A stretch of DNA of 64,000 bases, from NCBI GenBank assembly GCA_024349765.1, contig AP026073.1, positions 3,348,001 through 3,412,000 on the forward strand, read 5' to 3'. Below are positions 17,526-26,460 of this stretch, piece by piece; the first letter of the stretch is position 1, and each line of letters opens with the position of its first letter. Source of the stretch: Streptomyces nigrescens. GTDB taxonomy: Bacteria; Actinomycetota; Actinomycetes; Streptomycetales; Streptomycetaceae. The position numbers and the translations under genes were made by a program. Below the pieces are notes generated by a model, which was not told the origin of the DNA, ran no database searches, and worked only from the letters and a program-made list of their open reading frames with translations.

Positions 17526-18779
17526 GTGGAAGACTCGTTCGACGGGCGGTGCGTGCTGGTCGTCTCGACCAACTACGCACCCGAGCACACCGGCATAGGG
17601 CCGTACTCGACGCAGATCGCCGAGCACCTCGCCGCGTCCGGGGCCGACACCCACGTCCTCGCGGGCCTGCCGCACTACCCGTCCTGGCGGGTGGCGGAGG
17701 GCTACCGCGGCCGCCGGCGGATGCGGGAGCACCGCGGCGGGGTGACCGTGCACCGCCGGTGGCACACCGTGCCGGCGGTGCAGACCGCCGCCCGCCGGGC
17801 GCTGTTCGAGGCGAGCATCCTCGCGCACGGCCTGCTGGCGCCGCCGCCCGTCCGGCCCGATGTGGTGCTCACCCAGATGCCCACCCTGGCCGGCGGAGTG
17901 CTGGGCGGCCGGCTGGCGCGGCGGGCCGGGGTGCCGCACGTCGTTGTCGTCCAGGACCTGATGGGCGCGGCCGCCGAGCAGAGCGGCATCCAGGGCGGGG
18001 GCAGGGCCGCGGCCCTGGCCGGAGCCGTCGAGGCACGCGTCCTGCGCGGAGCCGCCGTCGTCGGGGTGGTGCACGAGTCCTTCGTGGCCCGGGTCACGGC
18101 GATGGGGGTGCCCCGCGGGCGCATCCACGTGGTGCCCAACTGGACGCACGTCACGGGCCCGCGCGGCGACCGGGAGCGGACCCGGGCCCGGCTGGGCTGG
18201 GCGGCCGACGAGACCGTGCTGCTGCACGCCGGCAACATGGGCCTCAAACAAGGGCTGGAGGTGCTGGTCGAGGCCGCCCGGCTCGCCGACCGCGAAGCCG
18301 CTCCGGTACGGATCGTGCTCATGGGGGACGGCAACCAGCGCGCCGCGCTGCAACGGCTGGGCGACGGCGTCCGCGCGCTGTCCTTCCTCCCGCCGGCCGA
18401 CGCCGAGGAGTTCCCCGAGGTACTCGCGGCCGCCGATGCGCTCGCCGTGACGCAGAAGGCGTCCGTGCTCGACATGAGCCTGCCGTCCAAGCTGACCTCG
18501 TACTTCATGGCCGGCCGGCCGGTGATCGCCTCGGTCGCGGCCGAAGGCGGCACCGCCCAGGAGGTCCTCCGCTCGGGCGCCGGGACCGTCATCGCCCCTG
18601 AGGACCCCCAGGCACTGCTGGCCGAGGTCCGCGCGCTCGCCGAGGACCCCGTAAGGGCCGCCGGGCTGGGCGCCCGCGGTCCCCGGTACGCCGAGGAACG
18701 GCTCAGCAGCCGGGCCGGACTGGCGCGGATCACCGCCCTGCTGCGGCTGGCCACGGACGGCCGGGTCGGCGGCCGTTAG
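17526..18779 (+). CDS. WbuB-like family 4 glycosyltransferase
   Basis: 417 residues from GTG 17526, preceded by TGAGGGGGG. The GT-B fold is recognisable: N-terminal STNYAPEHTGIGPYSTQIAEHL, the donor-side HAGNMGLKQGLEVLVEAARL, and the C-terminal SLPSKLTSYFMAGRPVIAS replacing the EX7E region, as in WbuB-type enzymes that add N-acetyl-fucosamine-like sugars. It acts on the cytoplasmic face, extending the lipid-linked repeat unit. WbuB-like specificity is a resemblance, not proof. The gene converges with the next glycosyltransferase, and a hairpin separates them. Confidence 0.84.
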   Translation: MEDSFDGRCVLVVSTNYAPEHTGIGPYSTQIAEHLAASGADTHVLAGLPHYPSWRVAEGYRGRRRMREHRGGVTVHRRWHTVPAVQTAARRALFEASILAHGLLAPPPVRPDVVLTQMPTLAGGVLGGRLARRAGVPHVVVVQDLMGAAAEQSGIQGGGRAAALAGAVEARVLRGAAVVGVVHESFVARVTAMGVPRGRIHVVPNWTHVTGPRGDRERTRARLGWAADETVLLHAGNMGLKQGLEVLVEAARLADREAAPVRIVLMGDGNQRAALQRLGDGVRALSFLPPADAEEFPEVLAAADALAVTQKASVLDMSLPSKLTSYFMAGRPVIASVAAEGGTAQEVLRSGAGTVIAPEDPQALLAEVRALAEDPVRAAGLGARGPRYAEERLSSRAGLARITALLRLATDGRVGGR

Positions 18780-18799
18780 GCACGGGGACGTGAGGTATC

Positions 18800-18825
18800 G
18801 GCGGCGGGGCCGGGGCCCCGCCGCC
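18800..18825. terminator. Bidirectional hairpin terminator
   Basis: A perfect 12-base-pair stem (GGCGGCGGGGCC paired with GGCCCCGCCGCC) around two G residues lies between the convergent ends of the two glycosyltransferase genes. It has no T run. It is positioned to terminate both transcripts. Confidence 0.7.
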
Positions 18826-18832
18826 ACCCGGC

Positions 18833-19954
18833 TCATCCGCCTCCCGCGAGCGACCGGTAGTGCTCCTCCAGCCGGTCGGCCACCGCGGCGAGCGAGAACT
18901 CCTCGTCCAGCGCCGCGCGGCCGGCCCGCACCACCCGCTCCCGCAACGCCTCGTCCTCCAGCAGCCGCAGCACCGCATCGGCCAGCTGCTCCGGCGAACC
19001 GTCGGTCACCAGCGCCGCTCCGCGACGCCGGAGCGCGCCGGCGATCCCGCAGCGGTCCGTGCAGACCACCGGCGTGCCGACGGCCAGGGCCTCCAGCACA
19101 CTCATCGGGAAGGGCTCCTCGACGCTCGGCAGCACGTACACCGCCGCCCGCGCGGTCCGCTCCACCGCGGCCGCGTGGTCCAGCGCACCGCCGTACGTCA
19201 CCACCTCCCCGAGCCCCTCCTCGGCGATCAGCTGCCGGACCGCACCGAGCCGTCCCTCGTCCGCGCCGTACACGGGGAACGCCACCTCGGGGCGCTTGCG
19301 GTGCACCAGCGCCGCCATCCGCACGAACGCCTCGGGCCGTTTACGGGCCTGCAGCCGGGCCAGGAACAGCACCTCGGCCGGCACCCGCACCGCCGCCTCG
19401 GTCGCCCCCGGCCGCACCCCGTTGTGCAGCCTGACCAGCCGCGGCCCGCGCGGCCCCAGCACCCGCCGCAGCCCGGCCTCCTCCTCGTCCGTGAGCACCA
19501 GCGCCGCGGCCGCCCGGCGCAGCAGCGGCACATAGACCCGGTCGAAGAGCCGGGCCACGGCCGACGACCGCGGCTGGACCATGCCGTGCGTCTGCACCAC
19601 GAACGGCCGGCGGCGCAGTACGGCGACGGCGAGCGCGGCCAGCGACACCAGGTCGCGGCCGGCGTGCAGATGCAGGGCGCCGGACCGGCCCGCGGCGCGC
19701 CACAGCAGCGGCAGCAGCCCCGGGTGGAACAGGCCGAGGAACCCCTGCCCGGGGACGAGCGTGCGCGCGGTGCGGGCCCGCAGCGGCACCCCGTCCACGG
19801 TGCGCGGCGGGCCGCCCCGGCCGCGCCACAGCGCGATCAGCTCGACCTCGTGCCCGCGCGCGGCCAGTTCGGCGAGCTGCCCGGTGGCCACGCTCACCGG
19901 CCCGCCGTACGCCCCGTCGTCGCTCACCAGGGTCACGACATGGCTGATCCTCAC
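18833..19954 (-). CDS. Family 4 glycosyltransferase
   Basis: 373 residues from GTG 19954, which overlaps the acetyltransferase stop (GTGA). The GT-B architecture has an N-terminal glycine-rich loop (SDDGAYGGPVSVATGQLAEL), the middle FLARLQARKRPEAFVRMAAL, and the EX7E-type nucleotide-sugar site PSVEEPFPMSVLEALAVGTPVV with both glutamates. It would transfer a sugar from a nucleotide donor, perhaps GDP-fucose made by the adjacent genes, to the growing lipid-linked oligosaccharide. Donor assignment is inference. It is the last gene of the gmd-acetyltransferase-glycosyltransferase operon. Confidence 0.86.
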   Translation of the reverse strand: MRISHVVTLVSDDGAYGGPVSVATGQLAELAARGHEVELIALWRGRGGPPRTVDGVPLRARTARTLVPGQGFLGLFHPGLLPLLWRAAGRSGALHLHAGRDLVSLAALAVAVLRRRPFVVQTHGMVQPRSSAVARLFDRVYVPLLRRAAAALVLTDEEEAGLRRVLGPRGPRLVRLHNGVRPGATEAAVRVPAEVLFLARLQARKRPEAFVRMAALVHRKRPEVAFPVYGADEGRLGAVRQLIAEEGLGEVVTYGGALDHAAAVERTARAAVYVLPSVEEPFPMSVLEALAVGTPVVCTDRCGIAGALRRRGAALVTDGSPEQLADAVLRLLEDEALRERVVRAGRAALDEEFSLAAVADRLEEHYRSLAGGG

Positions 19955-20487
19955 CGGGCACCTCCGGTGGTGTGCACGGCCCCCGAGGGCACGTCGCGGT
20001 GGGCGACCGCGCCCGCACCGACCACCGCGCCGGCACCGACGGTGACCCCGCGCAGCACCATGGCACGGGCCGCCACCCACGCGCCGGGCTCCAGACGGAT
20101 CGGCCCGTTGTCGAACTCGAAGGTGGGGGACCGGCGTTGGTGGCTGCCGGTGCACAGCACGGCGCCCTGGGACACACAGACGTCATGGCCGATCGTGATC
20201 GGCTCCAGAGTGATCAGCCAGGCGTCCTCGCCCACCCAGACGTCGTCGCCGATGGTGAGCTTCCACGGCCACTGCACCCGCACCCGGTGCCGGATCAGCA
20301 CCCGGTCACCGACCCGCGCGCCGAACGCCCGCAGCACCGCGGGGCGAAGCCGCGGCGGGAACCACCACTTCACGAAGAACAGGTTGAGCACGGCGAACCA
20401 GAGTGCCTGGGTCAGCAGACCGCGGCCCTTGTCGTAGCCGGCGCCGGTGAAGCCGTGCAGCCGACGGGCGGTGGCGGCCGTGGTCAT
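19951..20487 (-). CDS. Left-handed beta-helix sugar O-acetyltransferase (WcaF-like)
   Basis: 178 residues. It contains hexapeptide repeats of the LbH acyltransferase fold ([20 protein letters not shown], then [49 protein letters not shown]). The CTGSH segment supplies the histidine typical of the WcaF/WcaB colanic-acid acetyltransferase group. It would O-acetylate a sugar of the repeat unit using acetyl-CoA. It overlaps the gmd gene by ATGA upstream and the glycosyltransferase by GTGA downstream, so all three are translationally coupled. Confidence 0.85.
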   Translation of the reverse strand: MTTAATARRLHGFTGAGYDKGRGLLTQALWFAVLNLFFVKWWFPPRLRPAVLRAFGARVGDRVLIRHRVRVQWPWKLTIGDDVWVGEDAWLITLEPITIGHDVCVSQGAVLCTGSHQRRSPTFEFDNGPIRLEPGAWVAARAMVLRGVTVGAGAVVGAGAVAHRDVPSGAVHTTGGAR

Positions 20488-21497
20488 CGGTCCACCCGCA
20501 CCCGGTGGCCGGAGAGTTCGTCCTCCAGCTGCCGTATGTCGGACTCGACCATGATCCGCGCCAGCTCGTCGTACTGCACCTTCGGCGACCAGTCCAGCAG
20601 CCGCTTCGCCTTGGACGGATCGCCGATCAGCGCGTCCACCTCACTGGGCCGCTCGTACTTGGGGTCGAAGCGGACGCTGCGCTCCCAGTCCAGCCCCACG
20701 CAGTCGAACGCGGCGTGCAGGAAGTCGCGCACGGTCGCGGCCACCCCGGTCGCCACCACGTAGTCGTCGGGCTCGTCACGCTGGAGCATCAGCCACATGG
20801 CCTCCACGTACTCGGGCGCGTAGCCCCAGTCGCGGACGGCGTCCAGATTGCCGAGGTAGAGGTGCTGCTGCAGACCGGCCTGGATACGGGCCACCGCGCG
20901 GGTGATCTTCCGGGTGACGAAGGTCTCGCCGCGGCGCGGGCTCTCGTGGTTGAAGAGGATCCCGTTCACCCCGAACAACCCGTACGCCTCGCGGTAGTTG
21001 ACGGTGGACCAGTAGGCCATGACCTTGGCGCAGCCGTAGGGGCTGCGGGGATGGAAGGGCGTCGACTCGTTCTGCGGCGGCGGGGTGGAGCCGAACATCT
21101 CCGAGGACGACGCCTGGTACAGCCGGGTCCGCACGCCACTGGCGCGGATGGCCTCCAGCAGCCGCAGCGCACCCAGCCCGGTGACGTCGCCGGTGTACAG
21201 CGGGGCGTCGAAGGAGACCCGGACATGGGACTGCGCGCCGAGGTTGTAGACCTCGTCCGGCTGCACGTCGCGCAGCAGGTTCACCAGCGCCACCCCGTCG
21301 GACAGGTCGACGTGGTGCAGCAGCAGCCGGCGCCCCGGGGTGTGCGGGTCCTGGTAGATGTGGTCTATGCGCTCGGTGTTGAAGCTCGACGAGCGTCTCA
21401 TCAGCCCGTGCACTTCATAGCCCTTACCCAACAGCAGTTCCGCGAGATACGAACCGTCCTGGCCGGTGATACCGGTGATCACGGCGGTTTTGGTCAT
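20484..21497 (-). CDS. gmd: GDP-mannose 4,6-dehydratase
   Basis: 337 residues, an extended short-chain dehydrogenase. The NADP-binding [12 protein letters not shown] is at the N terminus, SSSEMFG holds the catalytic Thr/Ser-Glu region, and YGCAK is the Tyr-x3-Lys pair. [19 protein letters not shown] is characteristic of Gmd. It converts GDP-D-mannose to GDP-4-keto-6-deoxy-D-mannose, the first committed step to GDP-L-fucose. The second step is encoded divergently 78 bases away. It begins the operon with the acetyltransferase and glycosyltransferase. Confidence 0.95.
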   Translation of the reverse strand: MTKTAVITGITGQDGSYLAELLLGKGYEVHGLMRRSSSFNTERIDHIYQDPHTPGRRLLLHHVDLSDGVALVNLLRDVQPDEVYNLGAQSHVRVSFDAPLYTGDVTGLGALRLLEAIRASGVRTRLYQASSSEMFGSTPPPQNESTPFHPRSPYGCAKVMAYWSTVNYREAYGLFGVNGILFNHESPRRGETFVTRKITRAVARIQAGLQQHLYLGNLDAVRDWGYAPEYVEAMWLMLQRDEPDDYVVATGVAATVRDFLHAAFDCVGLDWERSVRFDPKYERPSEVDALIGDPSKAKRLLDWSPKVQYDELARIMVESDIRQLEDELSGHRVRVDR

Positions 21498-21575
21498 GGC
21501 TTCCCCCCACGAGAAACGTAGTTATTTCCTGAAATGGCCGGTGGGTGTATCGGTTCCACTGCCACAATCCGGGCC

Positions 21576-22520
21576 ATGGATGACTTGCTGCCCCCGCCCG
21601 CCCGGGTCTTCGTCGCCGGCCACCGGGGCCTGGTCGGCTCCGCCGTCGCCCGGCGACTGTCCGCTCAGGGCTACGACGTACTCACCCGCCCCCGCACCGC
21701 ACTCGACCTGCGCGATGCCGCCGCCACCGCGGACTGGCTGCGCGTGGCCCGGCCCGACGCCGTCGTCCTGGCGGCCGCCAAGGTCGGCGGGATCATGGCC
21801 AACAGCACCCAGCCGGTGCAGTTCCTGGAGGACAACCTGAGCATCCAGCTCAGCGTCATCGCCGGAGCCCACCAGGCAGGCGTGCGCCGGCTGCTGTTCC
21901 TCGGGTCGAGCTGCATCTACCCCAAGCACGCCCCCCAGCCCATCACCGAGGACGCCCTGCTCAGCGGGCCGCTGGAGCCCACCAACGAGGCGTATGCGAT
22001 AGCCAAGATCGCCGGCCTCGTGCAGATCCGCTCCTACCGCCGGCAGTACGGCTCCTCCTTCATCTCCGCCATGCCGACCAACCTCTACGGCCCCGGCGAC
22101 AACTTCGACCTGGAGACCTCGCACGTCCTGCCCGCACTGATCCGCCGCTTCCACGAGGCGAAGGAGCAGGCCCTGCCCGAGGTCACCCTCTGGGGCACCG
22201 GCACCCCCCGGCGCGAATTCCTGCACGTCGACGACCTGGCCGCGGCCTGCGAAGTGCTGCTGCGCCGCCACGACGGCGAGGACCCGGTCAACGTCGGCTG
22301 CGGCGAGGACCTCACCATCGCCGAACTCGCCTCCTGCGTCGCCTCCGTCGTGGGCTATGAGGGACGGCTCTCCTTCGATCCGTCCCGCCCCGACGGCACC
22401 CCGCGCAAGCTCCTCGACATCAGCACGATGCGCGCCCTGGGCTGGTCGCCGACCGTCCCGCTCGCGGACGGCATCGCCGCGACCTACGCCGCCTGGCGGT
22501 CGCAGCCGGCCCGGGCGTGA
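21576..22520 (+). CDS. fcl: GDP-L-fucose synthase (GDP-4-keto-6-deoxymannose 3,5-epimerase/4-reductase)
   Basis: 314 residues from ATG 21576; an in-frame extension from 21534 was not used. The N-terminal dinucleotide site is VFVAGHRGLVGSAVARRL. FLGSSCIYPKHAPQPITE and the catalytic Tyr-Lys in NEAYAIAKIAG follow, then MPTNLYGPGDNFD, all diagnostic for Fcl/WcaG. It epimerises and reduces the Gmd product with NADPH to give GDP-L-fucose (or a C4 isomer), so the exopolymer probably contains a 6-deoxyhexose. It is divergent from gmd and convergent with the WcaJ-type gene, with a nested hairpin downstream. Confidence 0.94.
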   Translation: MDDLLPPPARVFVAGHRGLVGSAVARRLSAQGYDVLTRPRTALDLRDAAATADWLRVARPDAVVLAAAKVGGIMANSTQPVQFLEDNLSIQLSVIAGAHQAGVRRLLFLGSSCIYPKHAPQPITEDALLSGPLEPTNEAYAIAKIAGLVQIRSYRRQYGSSFISAMPTNLYGPGDNFDLETSHVLPALIRRFHEAKEQALPEVTLWGTGTPRREFLHVDDLAAACEVLLRRHDGEDPVNVGCGEDLTIAELASCVASVVGYEGRLSFDPSRPDGTPRKLLDISTMRALGWSPTVPLADGIAATYAAWRSQPARA

Positions 22521-22534
22521 GGACGCCGCCGGGC

Positions 22535-22592
22535 CCCGGGTGTGCGCACGGCGGGCGCTCCCACGAGCGCCCACACCGGCCGCACACCCGGG
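22535..22592. terminator. Nested hairpin between fcl and the WcaJ-type gene
   Basis: Outer arms CCCGGGTGTGCG (22535-22546) and CGCACACCCGGG (22581-22592) are perfectly complementary. Inside them GGGCGCTC and GAGCGCCC form a second stem. The structure lies between the convergent fcl and sugar-phosphate transferase genes and is a good bidirectional terminator. Confidence 0.75.
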
Positions 22593-22605
22593 CCGGCCGA
22601 CCCGC

Positions 22606-24108
22606 TCAGTACGCACCGCGGCCGTCCAGCACCGCGCGCACCGTACGGGCCAGCACGCCGATGTCCCGGCCGTAGGACCAGTTGTCCACGTAACTCAGGT
22701 CCAGCCGCACGGTCTCGTCCCAGGAGAGATCGGACCGCCCGCTGACCTGCCACAGGCCGGTCAGCCCCGGTTTGACGGACAGCCGGCGCAGCTCCGTCCC
22801 GTCGTACCGCTCCACTTCCTCGGGCAGTGGCGGCCGCGGCCCCACCAGGGACATGTGGCCCGCCAGGACGTTGAAGAGCTGGGGGAGTTCGTCCAGCGAG
22901 AGCCGGCGCAGCACCCGGCCCACCCGGGTCACCCGGGGATCCCGCCGGATCTTGAACATCGCCCCGTCGTGCTCGTTCGCCGACTCCAGCGCGGCCCGCA
23001 TCCGGTCGGCGGTGACGACCATCGTGCGGAACTTCCACATCCGGAACGGCCGCAGATCGCGGCCGACCCGGATCTGCCAGTAGAAGACCGGGCCGGCCGA
23101 GGTGAGCCGGATCGCCGCCGCCACCACGGCGAACAACGGCGCGAGCAGCACCAGTAACAGCAGCGCCCCCACCCGGTCCGTGGTCTGCTTCAGCAGTACC
23201 GGCAGCCCCCGTCGTGCCGCCGGGTCTATGTGCATCACCGTCAGTCCGGCGGCCTTCGTCAGCCGGACCCGGTGCCGGGACACGTCGATCAGCCCCGGAA
23301 GTATGGCCAGATCCCGTCCCTCGTCGTGCAGTGCCCAGGCCAGCCGGCGCACCCGCGCGGCGGACATCCGGCGGCCGGGCGCCACGAAGACCAGATCCGC
23401 TTCGAGTTCGGCCGCACACCGCAGCACGGTCTCGCCGTCCCGCGCGCCGTCCGGCCCGTCCCCGTCGAAGGTCAGCCGGGCCGGCACCGGCAGCGCCGAG
23501 TCCGTGTCCTCCTCGCCGACCAGGCAGCCCCCCACGACCACGTACTCGTGATCGGTGCGGTGCGCCAGCTCCTCCAACACCAGGTCGACGGCGCCGGGTT
23601 CCCCGATGAGCAGCACCCGGCGCAGCGCCTGTGCGCGGCGGCGCACGCCCTGCAGATAGCGGTGTACGAGCTTGCGCCGCAGCACCGTCAGCGCCAGCCC
23701 CGGCACCAGCGCGAGCACACAGATCTCGGTGGAGACGTCGATCCGTGCCACGACGCAGATGACGGCCAGCACGCCCAGGACGGTCAGCCAGTCCCGCAGG
23801 ATCGGCAGCACCGCACCGCTGCCGCCCAGCTCATCCCTGGAGTAACGATTCTTTGCCGCTCCAACGGCCAGCCAGGCGGCGCCGGCGAGCGCCGCGACGA
23901 GCAGCGGTTGCGGTTGCCTGGTCGCGGCGCAGACCGCCCCCATCGGCACCAGCGCACCGAGGAGGTCGGCGGCCAACGCCACCTGTAAGAGCCGCTGTTC
24001 GGTGGATCGGTGCCTGTCCTCCTCGCGCCGCTGCGGCGTGCGCTCCAGCTTGGCTGTCCCGGCGGGTGACGTCATCACCCGTGAACCGGCAGCTTCGAAC
24101 AACCCCAT
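22606..24108 (-). CDS. WcaJ-type polyprenyl-phosphate sugar-1-phosphate transferase, with a TTA codon
   Basis: 500 residues. Four N-terminal membrane helices are followed by a degenerate CoA-binding-like domain (about 160-270) and a fifth hydrophobic helix (GALLLLVLLAPLFAVVAAAI). The catalytic bacterial sugar transferase domain has FRMWKFRTM, RRLSLDELPQLFNVLAGHMS, VGPRPPLPEE and VKPGLTGLWQVSGRSD, all hallmarks of the family. It starts each repeat unit by moving a hexose-1-phosphate onto undecaprenyl phosphate. Codon 41 (23986-23988) is TTA, placing initiation of the polymer under likely bldA control. A low-GC stretch around 24215-24265 upstream probably carries its promoter. Confidence 0.92.
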   Translation of the reverse strand: MGLFEAAGSRVMTSPAGTAKLERTPQRREEDRHRSTEQRLLQVALAADLLGALVPMGAVCAATRQPQPLLVAALAGAAWLAVGAAKNRYSRDELGGSGAVLPILRDWLTVLGVLAVICVVARIDVSTEICVLALVPGLALTVLRRKLVHRYLQGVRRRAQALRRVLLIGEPGAVDLVLEELAHRTDHEYVVVGGCLVGEEDTDSALPVPARLTFDGDGPDGARDGETVLRCAAELEADLVFVAPGRRMSAARVRRLAWALHDEGRDLAILPGLIDVSRHRVRLTKAAGLTVMHIDPAARRGLPVLLKQTTDRVGALLLLVLLAPLFAVVAAAIRLTSAGPVFYWQIRVGRDLRPFRMWKFRTMVVTADRMRAALESANEHDGAMFKIRRDPRVTRVGRVLRRLSLDELPQLFNVLAGHMSLVGPRPPLPEEVERYDGTELRRLSVKPGLTGLWQVSGRSDLSWDETVRLDLSYVDNWSYGRDIGVLARTVRAVLDGRGAY

Positions 24109-24310
24109 GGCCCCCCACTTGGTCGTCCCCTCACGTCCGGTGCGATCGGACCCCCCGGTACGCGACCGCCTCCGTGTCGGAGGTGAACGCTAGAGCACGG
24201 TGCGCCCGACTGCTGAGGTTTACCTATTTTGAGTGTTCTTGTGCCTCGTTGTTTACAAGCGCGTGCACGCATGCTCCACTTCCGGCCCTCGCGGAAGCAA
24301 GAGACGCAGA

Positions 24311-24341
24311 GGCCCCGGGGGTGTGATCCAGCCCCGGGGCC
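24311..24341 (-). terminator. Hairpin terminator downstream of the small secreted protein gene
   Basis: Arms GGCCCCGGGG (24311-24320) and CCCCGGGGCC (24332-24341) form a perfect ten-base-pair stem with an eleven-base loop. It sits 24 bases beyond the stop of the leftward gene ending at 24365 and upstream of the WcaJ-type gene, so it should insulate the polysaccharide promoter. Confidence 0.7.
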
Positions 24342-24364
24342 CACGTGCCTATCGCGTCAGATGC

Positions 24365-24643
24365 TCAGTGCCGGTGACACACCAGGTGCGTCCGGTGCCA
24401 GGTGCGGGTCCAGTAGCCGGGGTGGCGGTGGCCGCGCCGGTCCTGCCAGGCCGGGTGCCAGACCCGGACCCAGCGGCCGTGGACCACGCGGCAGTGGCCC
24501 CGGTCGACGTGCCTGGATGCCGTGTGGTCGCCGTGCGCCGGCGCCGTGGCCGAGGCGGAACCCACCGAGGAGAGGGCCATGCCCCCGGTGAGGGCAACGG
24601 TGGCGGCGCCCAGTGCGAAGGCGCGCTTGAATCCGTCAATCAT
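24365..24643 (-). CDS. Small secreted His/Trp/Arg-rich protein
   Basis: 92 residues from ATG 24643 (an in-frame ATG at 24652 is the alternative; an AAAGG lies ahead of both). A Sec signal peptide spans residues 1-32, cleaved after GSASA. The mature part is about 60 residues, rich in His, Arg and Trp (HCRVVHGRWVRVWHPAW, RTWHRTHLVCHRH), with two cysteines that could form a disulfide. No family is recognised. The composition suggests a metal- or anion-binding exported peptide, but that is speculation. A typical short GC-rich Streptomyces secreted protein. Confidence 0.6.
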   Translation of the reverse strand: MIDGFKRAFALGAATVALTGGMALSSVGSASATAPAHGDHTASRHVDRGHCRVVHGRWVRVWHPAWQDRRGHRHPGYWTRTWHRTHLVCHRH

Positions 24644-24818
24644 GAGGATCATGCCTTTCTGCATTGCCATGCTGCGAGTGCCCCGGCTCTGGCCGGGCAG
24701 CAAGGAGAATGCACCCGCCAAGCGGCGCGCGTGCGGTCAACACCGTGGGCTTTACCGAATGCAGACATAACGCAAAAGAGGCGGATAATACGACAGATGT
24801 GACGGGGGGTGTGGCGGG

Positions 24819-25121
24819 CTACTGCAGCCCCGTCTGTGACTTGCTGAAGAGCACGCCCTCGGAATAGAAGAACACCGCGTTGCTGCTGCCGTCGGCGCCG
24901 TAACACGTCCATGTGACGGGGTAGTTGTCGGCGCGCTCGGTCTTGTTCTCCTGCTGGCAGGTACTCGCGTAACGGAGCAGGGTGCGCACGCTGCTGCCCG
25001 CCTTGATCTCGTTGAATTCGGCGAGGGTCAGCGGGTCGCTGGCGATGGCGCTGCCTTCGTAGGCGCCGGCGGCCACGAGGAGGCCGAGGGTGCAGAGGCC
25101 GGCTATCGCGCTCTTCTTCAC
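24819..25121 (-). CDS. Small secreted protein, possibly SmpA/BLIP-like
   Basis: 100 residues with a clear Sec signal peptide (MKKSAIAGLCTLGLLVAAGA, cleavage near residue 27). The mature part begins LTLAEFNEIKAGSSVRTLLR, with two cysteines (TCQQ and WTCYG) and the aromatic strand NAVFFYSEGVLFSKSQ. The LTxxxFxxIxxG opening and cysteine spacing recall one repeat of the SmpA/beta-lactamase-inhibitor-protein fold, but this is a visual resemblance only. The 230-base gap upstream to the divergent ATPase gene presumably carries both promoters. Confidence 0.65.
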   Translation of the reverse strand: MKKSAIAGLCTLGLLVAAGAYEGSAIASDPLTLAEFNEIKAGSSVRTLLRYASTCQQENKTERADNYPVTWTCYGADGSSNAVFFYSEGVLFSKSQTGLQ

Positions 25122-25351
25122 GGGTGGGATCGTCCTTGTGCGGCGGAAGTGACGGGAGGTGTGCGCAAGGAGCGTAGCCGTCCGGTCCGCTCCCCGGCAC
25201 CGCTCCGGCGAGCTGCATCACAACAGGTGTCCTCCGGGGCCCGGGCGCCGTAGCGTGGGCGGGCCGCCAAAAAGCTGGCGATATTCCGCACAACACGGGT
25301 AGACGCAGGAGTGTCACGAAGATCGGCCCGGCTCGGAGGAGGGGGGAAACG

Positions 25352-25729
25352 GTGACCCAGGCAGCGTCCCATGTACCGGCCACAGCCGCGCAGGCACGCG
25401 ATCGCGTCAGCGACCTCTTGAAGGCCCATCCCGGGCCGGTGGAGGCGATGAAGCTCACCGATGCCCTGCTGATCACGTCCGAACTGGTCACCAACGCCCA
25501 CCGCCACACGGACGGTCTGATCGACTTCAGCGCGCGCGTCACCGGCAACCGCCTCACCCTGCTCGTCGAGGACGCCAGCCCGGACCACCCCGTGACGGCC
25601 TCCCGCCACGGACCGGGGGACGTCGGCGGCTACGGCTGGCCCATGGTGCGCCAACTCGCCACCTCGGTCACCATCGTTCCCACGGCCCGTGGCGGCAAGG
25701 CCATCAGTGTCACGCTTGACCTGATGTGA
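25352..25729 (+). CDS. Orphan RsbW-like ATP-binding protein
   Basis: 125 residues from GTG 25352, preceded by GGAGGAGGGGGG. A compact GHKL ATPase: N box SELVTNAHRH, degenerate G1 (VEDASPDHP) and G2 GGYGWPMVRQLA. Regulatory serine kinases of this type act on anti-anti-sigma partners in Streptomyces. It closely resembles the orphan at 7010-7498 in its GWPMV-RQLA signature. It is a single-gene unit, divergent from the small secreted protein gene. Partner unknown. Confidence 0.8.
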   Translation: MTQAASHVPATAAQARDRVSDLLKAHPGPVEAMKLTDALLITSELVTNAHRHTDGLIDFSARVTGNRLTLLVEDASPDHPVTASRHGPGDVGGYGWPMVRQLATSVTIVPTARGGKAISVTLDLM

Positions 25730-25810
25730 CCCGATCTGTGACCCGATCCGTCCTGATGGGGAAGGCCCCCCGATAGCGAAGGCCTCCCGAGGGGAAGGGT
25801 GGAGCCTTCC

Positions 25811-26356
25811 TCAGGCCCTGCCATGCTGCGGAATGCGTTCCAGCAGCCCGCGCAGATCGTCCGCGTGCTCCTCCTCCTGCGCCAGCAGGTCCTCGAACAC
25901 CCGCCGGGTGGTCGGATCGCCGTCGCCCAGCCACTGCGCGATCTCGGTGTACGCGGCGATGGCGACCCGTTCGGCCACCAGGTCCTCCTTGATCATCTCC
26001 ACCAGATCGGCGCTCGCGTCATAGCTCGCGTGCGCCCGCTGCGTCAGCGTGTCCGGGTGGAAATCGGGCTTCCCGCCGAGTTGCACGATGCGCCGGGCAA
26101 TCTTGTCGGCGTGCTCCTGTTCCTGCGTGGCATGTTCCAGGAACTCCGCCGCGACCGGCTCCGAATAGATCCCGGAAGCCGTGTAGTAATGCCTCTTGTA
26201 CCGCAGCGTGCAGACGATTTCGGTGGCCAGTGCCTCGTTCAGCACCTGCAGCACGCGCTCCAGATCGGCGCCGTACGCATCGGTCACCGGACCCTTTTCG
26301 ATTTCCTGGCGGGCCCGGGCGCGGATGGTTTCGATGTCCATAAGGAAATCAGCCAT
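25811..26356 (-). CDS. Ferritin-like (bacterioferritin-type) protein
   Basis: 181 residues from ATG 26356 with Shine-Dalgarno AGGGAGAAAAG. Four-helix bundle with iron-ligand motifs: EALATEIVCTLRYKRHYY in helix A, HATQEQEHADKIARRIVQLG in helix B, KEDLVAERVAIAAYTEI in helix C and DLLAQEEEHADDLRGLL in helix D, i.e. two ExxH pairs plus bridging glutamates. It would store iron or detoxify peroxide in the cytoplasm. It appears to be a monocistronic gene followed, after 71 bases, by the next rightward feature boundary. The alternative is a Dps-like stress protein. Confidence 0.85.
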   Translation of the reverse strand: MADFLMDIETIRARARQEIEKGPVTDAYGADLERVLQVLNEALATEIVCTLRYKRHYYTASGIYSEPVAAEFLEHATQEQEHADKIARRIVQLGGKPDFHPDTLTQRAHASYDASADLVEMIKEDLVAERVAIAAYTEIAQWLGDGDPTTRRVFEDLLAQEEEHADDLRGLLERIPQHGRA

Positions 26357-26460
26357 GACTTTTCTCCCTTGCCATTGATCGACTTCCGTTGATCGTATTC
26401 CGCTGGTCCCCCATTCCGGGCGAGCGGACGCGTCCGGCCCCGTATGTGCCGGTATCCGGC

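Noticed and set aside
22535-22592. Nested inverted repeat considered as an insertion-element end or attachment site
   Set aside because: It sits exactly between convergent genes with no transposase or integrase nearby, so a terminator explains it better.
25740-25812. GC-rich imperfect repeats after the orphan ATPase gene as a terminator
   Set aside because: Only about six paired bases can be drawn (GGAAGG with CCTTCC), too weak to call.
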